Assembly: GCA_023053575.1 (NCBI GenBank)
Contig: JAKZAP010000007.1
Location: forward strand, 20,795,464 to 20,859,463
Length of the DNA: 64,000 nucleotides
Reading direction: 5' to 3'
From: Branchinecta lynchi
Taxonomy: Eukaryota > Arthropoda > Branchiopoda > Anostraca > Branchinectidae
A program made the position numbers and the translations under genes. Within the stretch, counting starts at the first letter, position 1; each line of letters starts with the position of its first letter. Below, piece by piece: positions 1-11,532 of this stretch. The notes beneath the pieces were generated by a model, which ran no database searches, had not been told where the DNA came from, and saw only the letters and a program-made list of their open reading frames with translations.

Positions 1-811
1 CCCCCCCCCCCCGAATGTTGTCTGTCAGTCGGTAAAAAATGAACAAGTCTGCGCGAAAAGACACGATTTTTTTTAAACAGTCGGTTTCTCGTAAAAATAG
101 TCTTTTTTCTCAAAATAGTTGTTTTTCGTAAAATCAGTCGATTGTTCGTTAACTCAGTCGTTTTTTTCTCAATAATAGTCGTTTTATCTGCAAAATAGCC
201 AGCCAGTTGGTAAATACCTTGCCCACCCCCAAACATTTTGGCTAGTAACGCCTTTGCCTACCCGTGATTGGTAGGCCCTTCCCGACTCCCGTGTATGGAG
301 ACAGAACCCCTTGGAACCTCTCGAAATGTTTAATCTTTAACTAATCACAAATAATAGAGGGGATGTAAGGTCGCAAGGCTTATTGTTTTAATCATCTGAT
401 TCTTCCTTTTGCAAAACAATACATTATTTTCAGACGTCCCAAGTCTTTTTTCTTCTAACATAGGTACAACCACATCCAAATACTACTGACATCTCTATCC
501 AAATTCGTCATTTTTGTTTTGTGATGCATGCATTTCCTGACGAAAGTCAGTAGCGCCGGGGCCTCTGCTTCCCTCTTTGTAAGAAAAAGTAGGCTTAGGA
601 CGCTCTAAACTGTAAAAATCCATCGACAAAGCACGCATCCGTTACTAGACAAGACGGGCGGTCACTCAAGCAGCTCATTTGCCAACAGATGTAAATTTTT
701 GTGAAATTGTGTTAATAAAGCTCAGAAAGTTTCATAAAAGTGTCATTTTAGCAAAAAGTGCCCCACTTTGGACTGAAAGTGTGGTGTGGAAAGTTTCACA
801 GACTCCAGAAA
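1..811. other. Intergenic, repeat remnants
   Basis: No coding signal was recognised. The window opens with a poly-C run followed by short alternating motifs built on CAGTCG and runs of T. The stretch ending near 260 carries a motif (GGCTAGTAACGCC) that recurs in inverse orientation at about 36634 and in a degenerate form at about 58130, so it is probably the end of a dispersed repeat. Nothing is recognised in 260-811. Confidence 0.4.
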
Positions 812-2206
812 CAGGGTCGCCACGGGTAGTACGAAAGTACTACTTTTAGTACGTTTTGATCAAAGTAGTACTTTTTTAATACTTTCTATGAAAGTAGTAC
901 TTTTTTAACACTATTTAAAGACAGTAGTACTTTTTTGTCCTAAAATGGCACTTTTTCCATAATTTTTCAAATCAACTCCAGATCATTTCTTGTCGTAGCT
1001 GACTTATAGATTTTTCACTACATTTTGCATCCGCTGCTAGAGTTTTTTAAATTCCTGTAGCAGACTTCAAGATCTCAGGCCTAGTAGTAGCTAACGCTTT
1101 TCATAACATTCTTTATTTTATGGAAGGGCGCTTTATTTTGGTTGGGTTTTAGCTCGTTTTAGGTTTGGGCTTTGGAAAACATTTAAAGATAAAACCTGCA
1201 TTGAAAATTTTGGCAGAAAAGGTGGACTAAAAAGCATCGCGTGCTGCGCTTATTTTAACATTTTCTTGGGTAGCCAACAGTATCTAGGAAATGCTGCCGG
1301 GGTTTCGCTTCCTCTGGTGATAAAGTTTCTGGAGAGTCTTGGGATTTTTGCAGTTGAATTTTGCAGGAAAAGATAATGCGAACTTGAAAATTTCGCTTGC
1401 GGCAAGCAATTTCATTTGACTTGGTTATAGTAGTTAGAAGCTGCTGCTGGGATCGTGCCGGAAATATACTTCAATATAGTCCAAGTGGTATTTATTTATT
1501 GTTCATTTAGCGTTAAGCTTTTAGCTTGTCGCCATAATTCGCAAAAGCGACGCCTAGTATAGATATTCCTTCAGACCAAGCTGACGGCGAATCATATTTA
1601 TAGTCCAAAACAGATATGTTAGCTGTATTTTGTTAGAGCTATCCCGGCCCTTCTTGGCAAAGATCCTTTCAGGCTGAAGTGGGAAAATGAACTTATCAAT
1701 ATAGTCAATATGCAAATATAGCTCTAATAAGATTAACTGACGTATCAGTTTTGCACTGTCAAGGATGCCCAGTAGCTGTCTAATCATCGTTCGGGCTGCC
1801 TTTTATTGTTTGTACCTCATAATTTCGTTTTTGGTTGATAATTTAAAGCTCGAACTGTCAGTTTGTCAGTTAAAAATTTGCCTACCCCCCACACGAAAAT
1901 GCACTTGTGACTCCCCTGGTTACGCTTACTTCATTCAAATATGTGATTGGCGCAATTTAGAAATAAACTTGCCTGGGATTTCCAAGCAAATGCTGAGAAA
2001 ATCGAGTGTTTTTTAATAACAAAGAAAAGATGAACACGAGAAACCTATCTCAAATATTTTTACTATTTCATAAGCCAAAGAGAAGTGTACGGGGTCGACG
2101 TGCGCGTGTTCCGCCAAAATTTCGGAAAGTAGCATTTTTTTCTTCAAAGTAGTACTTTTTTGCCGTTCTGCGTAGTACCGTTAGTTTTGTTCGAGTGGCA
2201 ACCCTG
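812..2206. mobile_element. hAT-like non-autonomous transposon
   Basis: The ends are inverted: CAGGGTCGCCAC at 812 and GTGGCAACCCTG ending at 2206. The CAGGGTTGCCA type of end is typical of hAT elements. Flanking 8-mers are TCCAGAAA (804-811) and CCCAGAAG (2207-2214), 6 of 8 identical, as expected for an old hAT 8-bp target duplication. Both ends carry clustered AGTAGTACTTTTTT motifs (820-930 and 2140-2180). There is no transposase ORF. A hairpin repeat sits inside at 1555-1770. A second, very short GTGGCAACCCTG end lies at about 2250-2262. Confidence 0.65.
1555..1772. repeat. Foldback repeat, CGGCCCTTCTTGGC family
   Basis: It contains CGGCCCTTCTTGGCAAAG followed by a CAGGCTGAAG block, and ends in ACTGACGTATCAGTTTTGCA and CTGTCAA. 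The same blocks recur at 11533-11708 and 57608-57797, where the inverted arms are better preserved. It is nested in the 812-2206 element. Confidence 0.5.
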
Positions 2207-2254
2207 CCCAGAAGTGTCATTATGACACCCATAGTTGTCACTTTGGCAAGTGGC

Positions 2255-2790
2255 AACCCTGGATGCGTCAGCTACGATTCTTCATCAGCGATATTTCGGC
2301 CCTTCTTGGCACGGGTCCTCGACAGACTGTCAATCCTCTTGGTCAACGTCGGGGAAGGAAACAAACATGTGATAAACAGTTGAAGCTTCTACTGACTATA
2401 AATATCTTATTAAAATAAACTACCTGCAAATACCACTATAATGAAAATCTAGTCCTGAGATTTAATTTTTTTACATGGACGCTGTTTTTGCTGCACGATT
2501 GGGGCGATGACAGGAAAGGTTTTTTTTCTGCATTTTGATCAACTTCGGTTTTTTCGAAAGTTCTTTTTAACTTAAAAAGTTTACGGGTTACACTTGACAA
2601 AAAACTAATGACAAATTTAATAAGATTTTTATAGTCGGTAGAAGCTTCAGTTATTTATTACAGGTTTGTTTCTTCCCCCGAAGTTGACCAAGAGCCAGAG
2701 GATTGACAGCCTGGCGAGGACCCATGCCAAGAAGGGCCGAAATATCGCTGATGAAGAATTGTATCTGACGTATCCGTTGTAAACTTTGTT
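2255..2790. repeat. Large inverted repeat (foldback)
   Basis: An arm of about 150-180 bp at 2262-2412 (from GTCAGCTACGATTCTTCATC to the ACTATAAATATCTTATTAAA segment) is repeated in inverse orientation at about 2612-2785. A third, diverged direct copy lies at 56285-56500. The spacer contains an ordinary AT-rich segment. No protein is encoded. Confidence 0.65.
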
Positions 2791-2819
2791 TGAGTAAATG
2801 TACTAAAGTTGGCTGGGGA

Positions 2820-3324
2820 GGGGGTGGGGTCTGGGCGAGCCAGTCCCAGGTTCGGGGGGGGGGGGGGGGGAGGGGGAGGTTGCTCACATGAAAAAAAAAA
2901 AAAAAATCAGGGGCTAGGAACTGGGCGTATCTCCCCGGGGGATTCCCCAGAACTTTAGCTCATTCGCATAAAAATTATTCAGGGGTTAGAAACTTATATC
3001 ACTACTAAAGAGTTTAATTATTTTGCTGAAGGTCAGATTACAAATGTCTTAAACTCGGCTTTACTAACCCTAGCGCTAAGATAGTTGCTATCAGCTAGTA
3101 CTGCTTATAATCGGTATATTCGCCAGGCATTAGCCTGTCGCAAGTTTCGACGTTGTCACCCCCTCCTTATCCTTGCCCAAGCACTTCGAACCGCCCCTGT
3201 CCCCATGAGCATGGTGACACACCATAACTGTTGAAATATTTGAGAAGGTATCGAAAATCTGCACCTGCGAGTGCCACCCTTCTTTGTAAATCGGATTATA
3301 AATCTTTGTCGCTTTTGTTGTATA
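2820..3324. other. Intergenic, G-run and unrecognised sequence
   Basis: There is a run of sixteen Gs around 2856-2871 followed by a run of As. The remaining sequence to 3324 shows no gene or repeat that I recognise. Confidence 0.3.
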
Positions 3325-3566
3325 GTCTGCCTGAAAATACTTTAGTTACTACGTTGACCGTTCCAAATAGTGGCGTAACTATTTGTTTACCATGTTCGGA
3401 AGCGTAGTAAGCGTTGTAACTACGGATATCCGTAATGTGATTGGCCGGATTACCCCCTGGAGTGGTATTTTACAGAACATTTAAAAATGCGTTCCAGCTT
3501 GACGCCAAGAAGCCAACATTTGTGACGTCATGTGTAGTAACTACGATAAGTAGGGTGGAACACGCT
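3325..3566. mobile_element. MITE, AGCGTGTTCC family (copy 1)
   Basis: The right end GGGTGGAACACGCT (to 3566) and internal blocks (GTAGTAACTACG, TGACGTCA, GCGTTCCAGC) match the copies at 6254-6541, 30920-31212 and 58953-59235. The left end is decayed and placed only approximately. Short size, no ORF. Confidence 0.6.
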
Positions 3567-4204
3567 CAAAATCATGGATTTTAAATTCCCATATTGAGCT
3601 AATTGTGGGGATGAACCCAACCTGACCTCGGTTGGGGAAAGAGGGATCCTGATGAGCATTTTCAGCAAAGAAATGGGTGAAAAAATGTCTTCTGGTGTAG
3701 GCTACTGTTACATTTTCTACGTGGTACATTTTTTGGTCAGTCGGTACATTTTTCGGGCGTTTTTTGGTACCTTTTCTTTCGAAGCATTCGCAACACTGCA
3801 TAGGAACAGTGATCCCGTCTGAAGGCAAATTCAGTTAAGCAGTTCACTCCCCATGTCAACGGGATTAAACAGGAGAGGTCCTGGATTCAAATTCCGGCTG
3901 ATGCGCATTATGGTCTTTTATTCCACTACCATAAATTTCGTCATAAAGTGGAAAAATCCCGACTTTTCCGTACGGAAAAGATTATGGTGCCGGAAATCCA
4001 CGGAGGAATTCAAATCCACCCGAGTATCGCCCGACCATGCTCGTCCGACTACAGCATTATTTTTCAAAAGTTTTCGCTAATTAAACACAGATCAGTGAAC
4101 AAGTCAGCTGAAATCAATTCTAGTGTCATTTCGTCCCTCCTTGGCAAGGAACCTGATCAGGCTGAAAGAAAATTCCATCATTGCCATGGGCTCGGACTTT
4201 CTGT

Positions 4205-4430
4205 GCTAGTAAATTATTAAATCAAATTAAAATATTAAACTATTGACGCTTAGCTCAACAAGTTTGCGTTTAGAAGAAAACTGATTGCAATATTTTTTCT
4301 AGCTGCAACCAGAGGGTCTTCTTGCTAAAAAGAGCCGAAATATCGCTGACTTATATTTTTAGAACCATCAAACAAGACTGGCAAGCGTCAATAGTTTAAT
4401 ACTTTAATTTAATTTAATTATTTACAAGAA
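4205..4430. repeat. Foldback repeat
   Basis: 4208-4252 (AT-rich, ending in ACTATTGACGCTTAGC) is repeated in inverse orientation at 4381-4426. Inside lies a degenerate AAGAGCCGAAATATCGCTGAC block shared with the 1555, 11533 and 57608 repeats. Confidence 0.55.
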
Positions 4431-4445
4431 AAAAGTATGAGGCCA

Positions 4446-4640
4446 TGGCAATAGTAGTTACAAAGAAAATACTTTAAAGTTTAACCGAATAAGGCTGAGA
4501 TACGACCGTCTAGCTATCCATTACTGATTCACTTAAATAGTCTAGAAGACTTCATGAAAATGCGTTAGTTCATTCCTCGCTATGCATATAATCGATTTTC
4601 ATCAAATGAACTTTTTCTTTCTGATTTGTGGTAGCTCCAT
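4446..4640 (+). repeat. Dispersed repeat, TTTAACTRAATAAGGCTG family
   Basis: The blocks AAAGTTTAACCGAATAAGGC, AGCTATCCATTACTGATTCA, GAAAATGCGTTAGTTC and ATAATCGATTTTCA recur in the same order at 15598-15790. They recur in inverse orientation at about 6960-7060. The family is non-coding and its ends are not defined. Confidence 0.55.
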
Positions 4641-5591
4641 GCTTGAAATATTTAGTAACTACAGCGGTAAACGATTGCAAAAAAAAACATGTATTTTGGG
4701 TCAGCAAATAGGGGGCTTTATTCAGAAGTGGCCTTACTATCTGGAATACTCTCCTTGCCGATCCAAAATCTCCGGCCTCTCCGGGTACCTTGCGGAAGAA
4801 AGGCAGAAGTGGTGTCACAGCTGCTGCCAAAGATCGCGGTGATTGATTGACACAGGATTTGAGTCGTTGAGTTTGAGTCGTACGGACACGCTTACTTCTT
4901 CTTCCTGAGGGTCGCTGGCGTGTTTTGGACTTAAGTCATATAGAGTATTGAACATTTCCTGAACTTCGCTTTGTTAGCCATTGTACGGCGTTGTTGTCTC
5001 CGCCTTCGGGTGAACTTTTCTTCTCAGGCCAGCGGTGCATATTCTGAACGTCACTACTAGAGTCTAGGGTGAAATTAAAAAATCCCTTAGCAGATTTAAA
5101 ACATTTGAGTGTTTAAAAATACAAGCTATGGGTCCCTCATAAAATCCGTTGACGAATTGCCGCCAGACGCGAACAATAACAATCACACGTGAGATCTTGG
5201 TATAAGTTATCTGAAGGGTGAATAAGCGATTAGGCTTTCGCTTCATACCGAGTCGTGTATTAGCCCCGTGGGAAAGTCAGCCAGCAATCAGCACTGAAGT
5301 CTGAAGCCAGGAATGACAAACTTGACAACGCTTGACAGAACAGAGTTGGGTAAAGCAAAAAGGTATTTTATACAATTTTAAACATGGCTAGGCCTAAGAG
5401 GAATTAAAAATAGCCCAACAAACCTGGAGAAAGTTCACCAAGAAGTAACGCGTCATTATTTTCTTTACGATAGCGCACCTAGCGGCCAGAAAAGAACTAA
5501 TCTGAATGGAATTTTATGAGGGGCGTATCAGCTAGCTTTTCAGGAGAAGTTTAAATACCACAGAGATTCTGATACTCTCCTCTATTTTCAG
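4640..5591. other. Upstream of first visible kinase exon, unrecognised
   Basis: This stretch should be intron of the NIM1-type kinase gene. I looked for an N-lobe exon (glycine loop, VAIK lysine, alpha-C glutamate) and found none. The polypyrimidine tract and TTTTCAG at 5585-5591 form the acceptor of the next exon. Confidence 0.4.
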
Positions 5592-5849
5592 CATGACTTC
5601 GGACTTGTTCACCGAGACATCAAAGCAGAAAATGTATTTATCTACCAGTCCGGCCACTTGAAGCTGGGCGACTTCGGTTTCACGACGTCACTGAAGGCAG
5701 TAGATGACGCGCTTGATACTTTTTGTGGCTCGCCACCCTACGCAGCCCCAGAGCTGTTCACGGAAGAGTCTTACACAGGAGCGGGGGTGGATGGCTGGGC
5801 CCTTGGCGTTATCCTGTATTTCATGGTCAGCGGGAAGATGCCGTTTGAG
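5592..5849 (+). CDS. NIM1K: NIM1 kinase exon, catalytic and activation loops
   Basis: 86 codons in phase 0, between TTTTCAG and GTAAAG. It encodes HDFGLVHRDIKAENVF, GDFGF, the TFCGSPPYAAPELF loop and ends in KMPFE. The catalytic Asp of HRD and the metal-binding Asp of DFG are both intact. Confidence 0.95.
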
Positions 5850-8800
5850 GTAAAGCACGCATATTTTTAAAGCACCCCTCGCACTATCTTCTATTTGGTT
5901 TCCAATGAATTACTGAATGAATATTTTTATTTACCACTGCTATAAAATAGAAACAGGGGAGTAGATAGAGAAAAGATAAAACACAACTTAAATTAGAATA
6001 CATTAATATTAGAAACGGACAAGACCCTCATGAGGAGAAATCGCCGCAACCGACAGCTTTCTATGCAGCAGTTATATTTGTGACTGAAAATGTATTTATA
6101 ATCTTCCGGTTTTCGTACCAAATTGGCAGGTAGGTGAGGAATTTACAGTATAGGAAGTATGCAATTCTAATGGCAGCTACATCCTTTTCCTTCAGCATGG
6201 TGTAGCAGTAAGTGGCGTAGAGCTTGGCAAGATAATATTCTAATTAAAACTATAGCGTGTTCCACTGTTCTTACCGTAGTTACTACGCACGTGGTCACGG
6301 ATTCTGGCTTCTTGGCATCATGGCTGGAACGCATTTTTCTAGTTTCGGCAATATATCGTGCCAGTCACGTCATAGAGATTGGAGTTACTACGCTTTCTAC
6401 TCTCCCGAGCGTGGTAAGCAAACAGCTATTGTTTCGAGAAGGCGGGAACACGGCCAGCGTCTGGTCAGCGTAGTACTTTTCACGGGGTTGGAACGAAAAT
6501 AGTCACTAATAGCGACTGTTGTTAGAAGGGTGGAACACGCTCCTATGCTCTAATTATCCACGACCTTTGCTCATTAAAGTTTAACTGAACAGGCAACTTA
6601 TTTTTACATCTTAGATTCAAATACATTGAATTATTACAACACCTATTGGGGATTTTCATTCTGTCCACAGTAGTCTTCAGTATGGACGTTGGGAATGTGG
6701 ACGCTTTCCCATGGTGACTCGGTCCACAATTCGCCCGCGAAAATCACTAAACTATCACTACACAAGACACCTCACTAGCTAGCACTAGTTTTTGGCACTG
6801 CAGACTGCAAACACTTCTTTGTTTATTTGATACACAATTTATTTACTCGTTTGCTCCTGGTGTTGTTGCCAAATGTTCCAGGCACCATAGAGATATCACA
6901 AAAACGGGAAGAGCGGCAAGCACAATGGGATAATCGATTATTTGGAAATATCAGAAAAACAAACTAACGCTTTTTCATCGGGTTTTCAAGATTATTTAAG
7001 CGAACAAGTGATGGGTAACTAGACTGTCGTATCCTAGCCCTTTTCGGTTAAACTTTAAGCCTTTGTCCAGGCCCGGTTACTTCCATCAGCAACACAGAAA
7101 CATTCACATAACCGTTTCTTTTTGCGAATGAGGTTGTCACGAGCAATTCGGGAGCATGATGCGCATCGAAAACAGTGAAATGTGGAATAAACATCAGTGG
7201 TGTCGTTAGGGGGCTTATAAAAACTAGCAGTTCCAAATGAATCTCAGCATCAGCTTTCACCTCCAGCAAATCCTAAAAACTAACTCTAAAGTTGATATAA
7301 ACTTTTCTGTTAGATTTTTGGATCCGGCCTGAAGAGGACCCATGCTAGGTCATTCGTATTTAGTACCAAAAGACATAACTCGCAGCCAGCTTGAGTAGGG
7401 AATACTTCAGTTTAACTTTAAAATCTTCTGATTCAAGGCTACCACTGTTATCGGCCTGAAGAATCAGATTCTCGACGCCAAAATCGACTATCCCCCTGTG
7501 ATGACCCCCCTGTGCTGCGACCTGGTGAGCGGAGTGCTGCAAGTCAAAGTGTCCGAACGTCTAACTGTGAAGAAGATGAAGCAGCATGCCTGGCTGCGAG
7601 GGCAGAAAATGCCCGAACCGTTCACTGGGAATAACAACAACATGGAGACCCTGAATGTTCTGGTACGTTTGTCTTATAACGCTTCTCAGTTTTGTTCGAC
7701 AGATATAGCTCCTTTATGCCACAATTTGATGCGAAATTTTAATAAAGCCAACATGTATATATTGTTATTATTATCTTTATAAATTTTATATCCGTTTTTT
7801 TTTCTTCTTTTGGGGATCCCAAAACGTAAGTGGAGGGATACCTATGACATCGCAAAAGTTATCCGTCTTTCCGTCCGTCCGTCCGTCTGTCAGCACGATA
7901 ACTCTCGAAGGGAATGAGACATATTGATGAAACTTGGTGTGGAGATTCTTTGAGTCAAGGAAAGGTCGAGTTCGTAGATGGGCCCGATAGCTGCATATTT
8001 AGGGGAGGGATTTCAAATTATGGGGCGAAAAAAGTATTGTTTAAAAGCTAATGAGATAGTCGATTAAGGGTAAGGGGTAAGACAACATGCTGAACAAGAA
8101 TATGAAAACTATTTTCTCGCCGGACAAGTATTTCACCCGGAATCCTGCCAAACCCGGGAAGTTTGTTAAAAGTAAAAGTTTTATATTAAGTTGATTAGAT
8201 GTCCGATTTAGAGGTAAGGGGACATTCTGAATCTGAATATGTAAATGATTTTCTCGTCGGACAAGTAGATCGCCCGGAATCCGGCAAAAACCGTAAAATT
8301 TGTCAACAATAAAAGTTTGATCTGAAGTTGATTAGAGGTTCTATTTACCGACAGGGAAACATGCTGAATCCGAATATGAAAATTATTTTCTCGCCGGACA
8401 AGTAGATCGCCCGGAATCCGGCTGAAACCGGAAAATTTGTCAAAGGTTTTAATGAATTCTCATTAGTCGTTCGATTGACGGGTAAGCGGACATGCTGAAT
8501 TCGTGCATGACAATCATTTCCTACCTGGAAACATAGTTCGCCACGAATCCGGCAGACATCGGAAAATGTGTTAAAATTTGAAGTTTTATCTGAAGTTCAT
8601 TAGACGTTCGTCATAATGGTAAGGAGATACGCTGAATCCGTTTTTGAACTTCATTTTTTTGCAAGACAATTAGTTCGCCTGGAATCCGGCTGAGACCGGA
8701 AATTTTTCAGAAGTAAGGCAGGAATTTTAGTCAAAGTAGATATGACGCAGGCCATAGAGGTAAACACACATGCTGAATCTATATTTGAATTTGATCTTTT

Positions 8801-11490
8801 CAGATGATTACCATTTGCCTTAATCTGTTTCTAAATCTTATTAGTAAAGTGCTCTAGGAGTCTCGCAAAGACTGGACCTCTAAGACCCGATTGTCTGGAT
8901 CAAATATTCAGTTTTTGGGATCCCATCGAAACCTTTGGTCTTGTTCTCTTTGCTTTTAAATAAATAACCAGAATATTACTATAAATTGCGCACATCTTAT
9001 AATTAACTTTGTTTTTATTGACATGTTCAACGTTATTTTATAATAACTTTCCACGGTCAGCTATATCACGATAATCTTCACACAGAAAGCAAGCAGTCGA
9101 TTGATTCATATCAATCTCCGAAAGGTTATTTTGAAGTCACATCTACCTCCAAAGAGGTCACCTCATCTAGCTTTCTGTTTGACGATAATCATACTACAAC
9201 TTCCTGTCAGACTCTTAATTGTCAATGGTTGTTTGCGAAAAAGCTATAACTATTAACATACCTCCATCTCGTTTGAATCGGAATAACTAGCTCGACGGCC
9301 ATCTGAAAATGTCAACCTCGCTGCGCTCGGAAGATATTTTCCTAGCCTATCTCGGCTTCGGCTCGGATAGGTCATTTGAATGGTCGTCTCGATGTTATTT
9401 TCTGATATAAACCTCGATGTCGAAAGTCAACGTTTAGTACAAGTAAATATTTTGGACGAAACATAAGAAATATTTTATTTTACTTTTCAGACTTCCTCCA
9501 TGGAGGACCGAGTACTGACTGAACTGAAAAGCCTTGGAATCACTGAAGGGATGGTCGAGGCCGAACTAAAGAGGGGTTGTCGGAGCCCAGTGGTCGGAGC
9601 CTATAGGATTATCGTACAGCGGCAACTGAACGAGCGACATGATAGAAAAGGATCCCTAACGCCTACACCGTCTGGTAAGAATGAAAGCTCAAGAAATAGC
9701 CTTAAAGATCATCTAAAGAGCGTATCAAGTAGTTTCCCAAATCACGCGTAAAGCATTGTTCAAATAGGTGTAGTAAAGAGTAATACAACATTTGCAGTTT
9801 TATACTTAGAATGTGATGTTAATGCTGCAGAAGGGGTATTAGATCTTGATCCTATTTTGTCTTACGCAGAACCAATCAGATCCTTTTTGGGTTTTGCCAG
9901 CGAACCGAGGAGAGAAAAGAACATCGGCATATCGCATGTATAAAAACATTCTAACTTCAGTTTCAATAAGAACGCTTATAAGGCGTTACCACCTCGTATA
10001 GCGCCACGGAGGTTATTACACCAATTTGAACACTGCTTAAATGCATACTTAATTCGCGAGTAAAAATTTTTCGTTTTAGGATGTACTGCACACAGCTTTA
10101 CTGTGTGACTCTAGTTACTTAACATTAGGGCTAAGCACGAAAATAGCTGTCGAGTCCTATACAATAACTCTTTTTTTTTGGTTGCGAGGGTTCAAGTTGA
10201 ACTGCAGTCAGCAGTTGCGTTTTTGATCAGAATTCTCGTCGCAATTCTCCTGTTTCACGATTTTGGGCTATTCAGATGAAGCACATTCTACTTTTCTTGC
10301 CTTTTTGTCAGAATCGAGAAGGGGAAAAGCCTCACGACTCTGGAGTATCGAGAAGTCAATCCGATAGCGAGTTCTCGATTCTCCTCACTGATTGGTCAAC
10401 AGAGTGCGGGTGTTCATTATGCATAAACAGCTATACCGGGTTGCAGACGAATTGCAAAATTAGCGTTTTTGTCAAAAGCGAGAGGAGCAAAATCGGTAAA
10501 TTTGTACGAGAATCCAGAACGCAACTAGTGTTCGTTGGTGAAGGCATTCCCTCTTTTTCCAGAAATCGGGCGCTTTCTGCCCTTTCTCTATAGAAGCGCA
10601 TTAGAGCGTCTTCCAAACCGTTGCTGGTTGTCATGACTCGGTCGCACAAGGGGCTGACGCTCCCAATCTGGGTGTCGACGGGGGAGTTTTTGTATTACAA
10701 TAATTCCCCGGGTTGAGTCCCCGTTTAATGTTTAGTTTTGTTTGTATTTCATTTTAATTAGCCTCACTATACATATACATTATATTGGCTTTATATGGCC
10801 TTGTTGGCCGTTTATTAGTTAAAATAAGCAAACAAATGAGCAAGACACATCCGTTTCTTTTGTCATGTGGGTTACACCGCCGCGGACGGCTCTCTCCGTA
10901 TCTCGTAGATAAGTGCCGAAACAGATCTCCGTGATCTGTCGCATGCTCATACGACACGCATAATCGGCGTCAAGACTCGGTGGATTCCGCCCGGGCTGCG
11001 GGTTGGAGATCGAGGTAACCGAGGGTATGATGGGGGGTCGCGGAATCCACTTCCAACACTTAAGCATCCGGATGGGCCTAGAGTGCGCCATATATACATA
11101 TTTTTATACCATACTTGACTGAGAAAATTAACAAGAAACTGGTGGATTCCACGTGACATATTTTTTTTTAATGATTGTACATATTCAAGTTATTTTAACC
11201 CGTTAATTGTAATGGTCGACACATATAGTGCCCATTCAGCCTTACGAGTTGTATCAATAAATTATCCATCTATGTACATTCCGAAAGTGGAAAGCTGTTA
11301 TAATATGTGCTATTTTCAAGGTGAGCCCTGGCAAACGAGGTCGCACTCTCCGAACCCTCGCAAGCCCTCCATAGTGATAATCCCCACCTCGCCCCAGAAG
11401 CAGACTCGCCATAAGTTGAAACAGAAGATTTCACTGCTTGCCGTATCAGGAAAACATACTTCTAAGTCCAAGAGCTGCTCTATTATGTGA
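5592..11490 (+). CDS. NIM1K: NIM1-type Ser/Thr protein kinase, 3' part of gene
   Basis: This is the C-terminal 278 codons plus stop of an AMPK-related Ser/Thr kinase closest to NIM1, split over exons 5592-5849, 7438-7662, 9491-9674 and 11321-11490; the phases join without error. Seen: catalytic loop HRDIKAEN, DFG, T-loop TFCGSPPYAAPE (the Thr is the position phosphorylated by LKB1 in this family), the VDGWALGV segment of subdomain IX, and the kinase end with an HAWLRG motif. These are followed by the NIM1-specific tail (LGITEGMVEAEL, GAYRIIVQRQ) and a terminal CSIM. NIM1 proteins are roughly 430 residues long, so about 150 residues (N-lobe) are missing, presumably upstream of the window. The physiological substrate of this family is poorly known. 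The gene is convergent with VCP. Assignment to NIM1 rather than MARK or SIK rests on the GSPPYAAPE loop and the tail. Confidence 0.93.
5850..7437 (+). other. Kinase intron with MITE and dispersed repeats
   Basis: The intron runs from GTAAAG to TTCAAG. It holds the MITE at 6254-6541 and an inverse copy (about 6960-7060) of the repeat at 4446. Around 7322-7350 is a short CCTGAAGAGGACCCATGC fragment of the foldback family. The remainder is unrecognised. Confidence 0.7.
6254..6541. mobile_element. MITE, AGCGTGTTCC family (copy 2)
   Basis: Inverted ends are AGCGTGTTCCAC and GTGGAACACGCT. The flanking 5-mers ACTAT and CCTAT differ at one base, consistent with a 5-bp target duplication. The internal sequence matches the copies at 3325, 30920 and 58953. 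No ORF of note. Confidence 0.75.
7438..7662 (+). CDS. NIM1K: NIM1 kinase exon, C-lobe end
   Basis: 75 codons in phase 0, from GCTACCACTGTT after AAG to CTG before GTACGT. It encodes ATTVIGLKNQIL, YPPVMTPLCCDLVSGVLQ and the ERLTVKKMKQHAWLRG segment that closes the kinase fold in AMPK-related kinases. The acceptor AAG is less usual than CAG, but the join restores the expected PFEATTV reading. Confidence 0.93.
7812..8946 (+). mobile_element. GATCCC-ended element with 136-bp internal repeats
   Basis: It begins GGGATCCCAAAACGTAAG and ends GGGATCCCATCGAAACC then TTTGGTCTTGTT. The interior holds about six diverged copies of a unit of about 136 bp (GACATGCTGAAT, TTTCTCGCCGGACAAGTAG, CCGGAATCCGGC, GTAAAAGTTT), starting near 8090, 8227, 8363, 8494, 8631 and 8773. 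A run of GTCC repeats lies at 7865-7890. The same architecture occurs at 17543-18605 and a fragment at 58234-58400. Non-coding; the class is not identified. Confidence 0.7.
8947..9490 (+). other. Rest of kinase intron, nothing recognised
   Basis: AT-rich intron sequence. A CG-rich stretch at 9290-9430 contains several TCGG/CCGA motifs and may be another repeat, but no second copy was found. It ends with a good acceptor (TTTTACTTTTCAG). Confidence 0.35.
9491..9674 (+). CDS. NIM1K: NIM1 kinase exon, C-terminal regulatory segment
   Basis: 61 codons plus one base, between TTTTCAG and GTAAGA. It encodes MEDRVLTELKSLGITEGM and CRSPVVGAYRIIVQRQLNE, matching the conserved region that follows the NIM1 kinase domain. 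Confidence 0.93.
9675..11320 (+). other. Kinase intron with possible foldback sequence
   Basis: GTTGCGTTTTTGATCAG near 10215 and an inverse partner CAGAACGCAAC near 10514 suggest a small foldback element with several GAGAA/TTCTC motifs between. 10840-11160 is GC-richer and contains three GGTGGATTCC/GGAATCCAC motifs in both orientations. No gene was recognised. Confidence 0.35.
11321..11490 (+). CDS. NIM1K: NIM1 kinase last exon with CSIM C-terminus
   Basis: It starts after TTTTCAAG and completes a split Gly codon. It is rich in Lys, Pro and Ser and ends KSKSCSIM, TGA. The final Cys-Ser-Ile-Met has the form of a CAAX prenylation box and is preceded by a basic stretch. Stop at 11488-11490. Confidence 0.92.
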
Positions 11491-11532
11491 ACGTACCTTA
11501 CAGATCAAGAGTGTAATTAATATTCTGACTGC

